A DNA stretch of 64,000 nt from Malurus cyaneus samueli (taxonomy: Eukaryota > Chordata > Aves > Passeriformes > Maluridae). The stretch is from positions 22,119,521-22,183,520 of the forward strand of contig CM019216.1 in NCBI GenBank assembly GCA_009741485.1, in the 5' to 3' direction. The notes below the pieces were generated by a model, which ran no database searches, was not told where the DNA came from, and saw nothing but the letters and a program-made list of their open reading frames with translations. Shown here one piece after another: positions 14,262 through 64,000 of this stretch. Positions within the stretch are counted from its first letter, which is position 1, and each line of letters opens with the position of its first letter. A program made the translations under genes and the position numbers.

Positions 14262-14921
14262 AAATGCAGATCAATGCAGTTTGAGAGGGAAAACATTACC
14301 CACGGCCATGGAACCTAGAGTGCGTTCCATACATTTTGTTACTTTACAGAGTGTTGAGAAGAAACTCTGAGCGTGGTCTGCGCACTCTCCCGCTCGGTGT
14401 TCTCGGGCGCCTCAGGTAGGGATCGCACGTCCCAGACTGGATAAAATGAGTGTCCCCGGCACTCCCGGTCCTTGCGGACGCCGGCGGTGCGACAGCAGCT
14501 CCCGCCCGCCGTCGGGACGATAGCAGAGTCCGCCCGAGGCGCTGCCCGCCCGGCCGCTGCTGGTGCGAGCCCCCGCTGCCCGGGCAGGACTGTACGCTGC
14601 CAGCCGGGGAAAGCTCCGTGCCGGCGCGGCGTTCTTTCTCCTTGGCAGAAAGTTGTGCGGGCGCCCGCCCCGGCTGCCCGGGGCGAGGCGGCGCCGGGCG
14701 GGCGCGGGGGGGCGAGCGGCGGCCCGGGTCCGGGCCCGGGGCGGGGCAGGGCGGCAGGGCCCGGCCCGCTGATGTCAGCCGGGACGGGGGAGGAGGGAGG
14801 GGGAGCGGGAGCGGCCGCCCGTGTTCCGGGTCAGGCGCGGAATGCGCGGCGGCCGCCGGCAGCGTGCGCTCGGCGCCCCGCGATGCCCCTGCGGGGAGGG
14901 CGGACCGCCGAGAGGCACTAG

Positions 14922-63324
<48,403 letters not shown>

Positions 63325-64000
63325 GTAAGAGAACATGCCACTGAAACTGCACATTGGTCTTGTTTTACATATAATTTAGATTAAATAGGTTGTAGGATGT
63401 CCAAAGTTGAAGAAAGAAAAATGTATGGAGAGAGGATCTTTTTATGGGTACCGATCAATTTTGACAGTGAGCTGGTGCTTTCATATCTGCTTAGTCTTAC
63501 TCAGTACAATATCACTTCCCTCAAATAACTGCAGCTTATCTCTAGCAAATGAGAGCACAGCACAGCTGTGTTATGGAAATAAAAAGGAGTGGAGGGACAC
63601 AAACTCTTGTCTGTGCTACAATGACCACATGGATTTGTGTCTGGAGCTGGATGGACTAAACACAGATGAAAGTTCAATTTCCAGGGTGAGAGTAGCAATC
63701 TTTGGGAAAGGTCTGAGGTAAACTGTTGAGCGTTGAAAGGTCCTACATTGTTGCAGATCAATCTACCAAAAAATATCTGTCATCTCCCTTAAGGTTGCTC
63801 AGTTGAATGTTGGATGGCTTTTCAGTAGATCAAGGATGTGCAGGCAATTTGTTAGTGCATGCCAGCTAAAGAACTTTAATAAGCTATAGCAATTAATTTG
63901 TATGATGGAGTTCCCAAATGCTTACGGTCACCTTTGCTACTTCTAAACCAGGTGCCTCTAAATAGTGCTTGAAGTAAGAATTGGTTTACTTAGACTGCAA
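63325..64000 (+). other. LRRC1: LRRC1 intron 6, left part
   Basis: Begins GTAAGA and continues beyond the window edge. No splice acceptor followed by LRR coding sequence is seen. No repeat was recognised. Confidence 0.8.

Larger units (their letters stand above)
1..14369. other. Intergenic region upstream of LRRC1
   Basis: No gene can be supported here. The open frames are all under about 125 codons, lack recognisable domains and have no exon-like context. The stretch contains two short CR1 fragments (about 3112-3231 and 7581-7632), TTTG and poly-T/A tracts listed separately, and otherwise unremarkable AT-rich sequence. In other amniotes, as I recall, KLHL31 lies on the far side of LRRC1 in the opposite orientation. 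No KLHL31-like coding exon is visible, so this would be intergenic or non-coding flank. Enhancers may be present but cannot be recognised from one sequence. Confidence 0.6.

Noticed and set aside
1..14369. KLHL31 or another neighbouring gene in the upstream flank
   Set aside because: No long Kelch or BTB-like reading frame is present on either strand; the flank appears to be non-coding.

Overview
The window looks like part of a bird chromosome. It is mostly low-coding DNA with long introns, one strong CpG island, and several CR1 LINE fragments carrying the typical avian CR1 3' end. CR1 copies plus introns of 1.6 to 15 kb suggest a sauropsid, most likely a bird; I cannot name the species.

Only one protein-coding gene can be supported. 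It is the 5' part of LRRC1 (LANO), a leucine-rich-repeat scaffold protein of the LAP family related to SCRIB and ERBIN, on the + strand. Six coding exons are visible: 15147-15305, 30192-30309, 44176-44254, 47443-47532, 61605-61661 and 63261-63324. Every intron is GT-AG and all exon phases join without a break, giving 189 codons. The known family protein is about 520 residues, so roughly the last two thirds lie to the right of the window.

Layout: 1-14.37 kb is intergenic DNA upstream of LRRC1, with two short CR1 fragments and simple repeats. 14.37-15.46 kb is the CpG-island promoter, 5' leader and first coding exon. 15.3-30.2 kb is intron 1, with an internally deleted + strand CR1. 30.3-44.2 kb is intron 2, with a - strand CR1 abutting a CCCT repeat and a + strand CR1 about 1 kb away. 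44.3-47.4 kb is intron 3. 47.5-61.6 kb is intron 4, with an ancient CR1, a younger CR1, an 18-base C tract and small direct repeats. 61.7-63.3 kb is intron 5, and intron 6 begins at 63,325.

I found no bacterial-type system, CRISPR array, rRNA or tRNA gene, or intact mobile element. The observations most worth checking are upstream ORFs that overlap the LRRC1 start codon, three CR1 copies with internal deletions, in-frame skippable exons 4 and 5, and G-quadruplex-prone tracts. Most other open reading frames of 60-120 codons have no recognisable protein character and are treated as chance.
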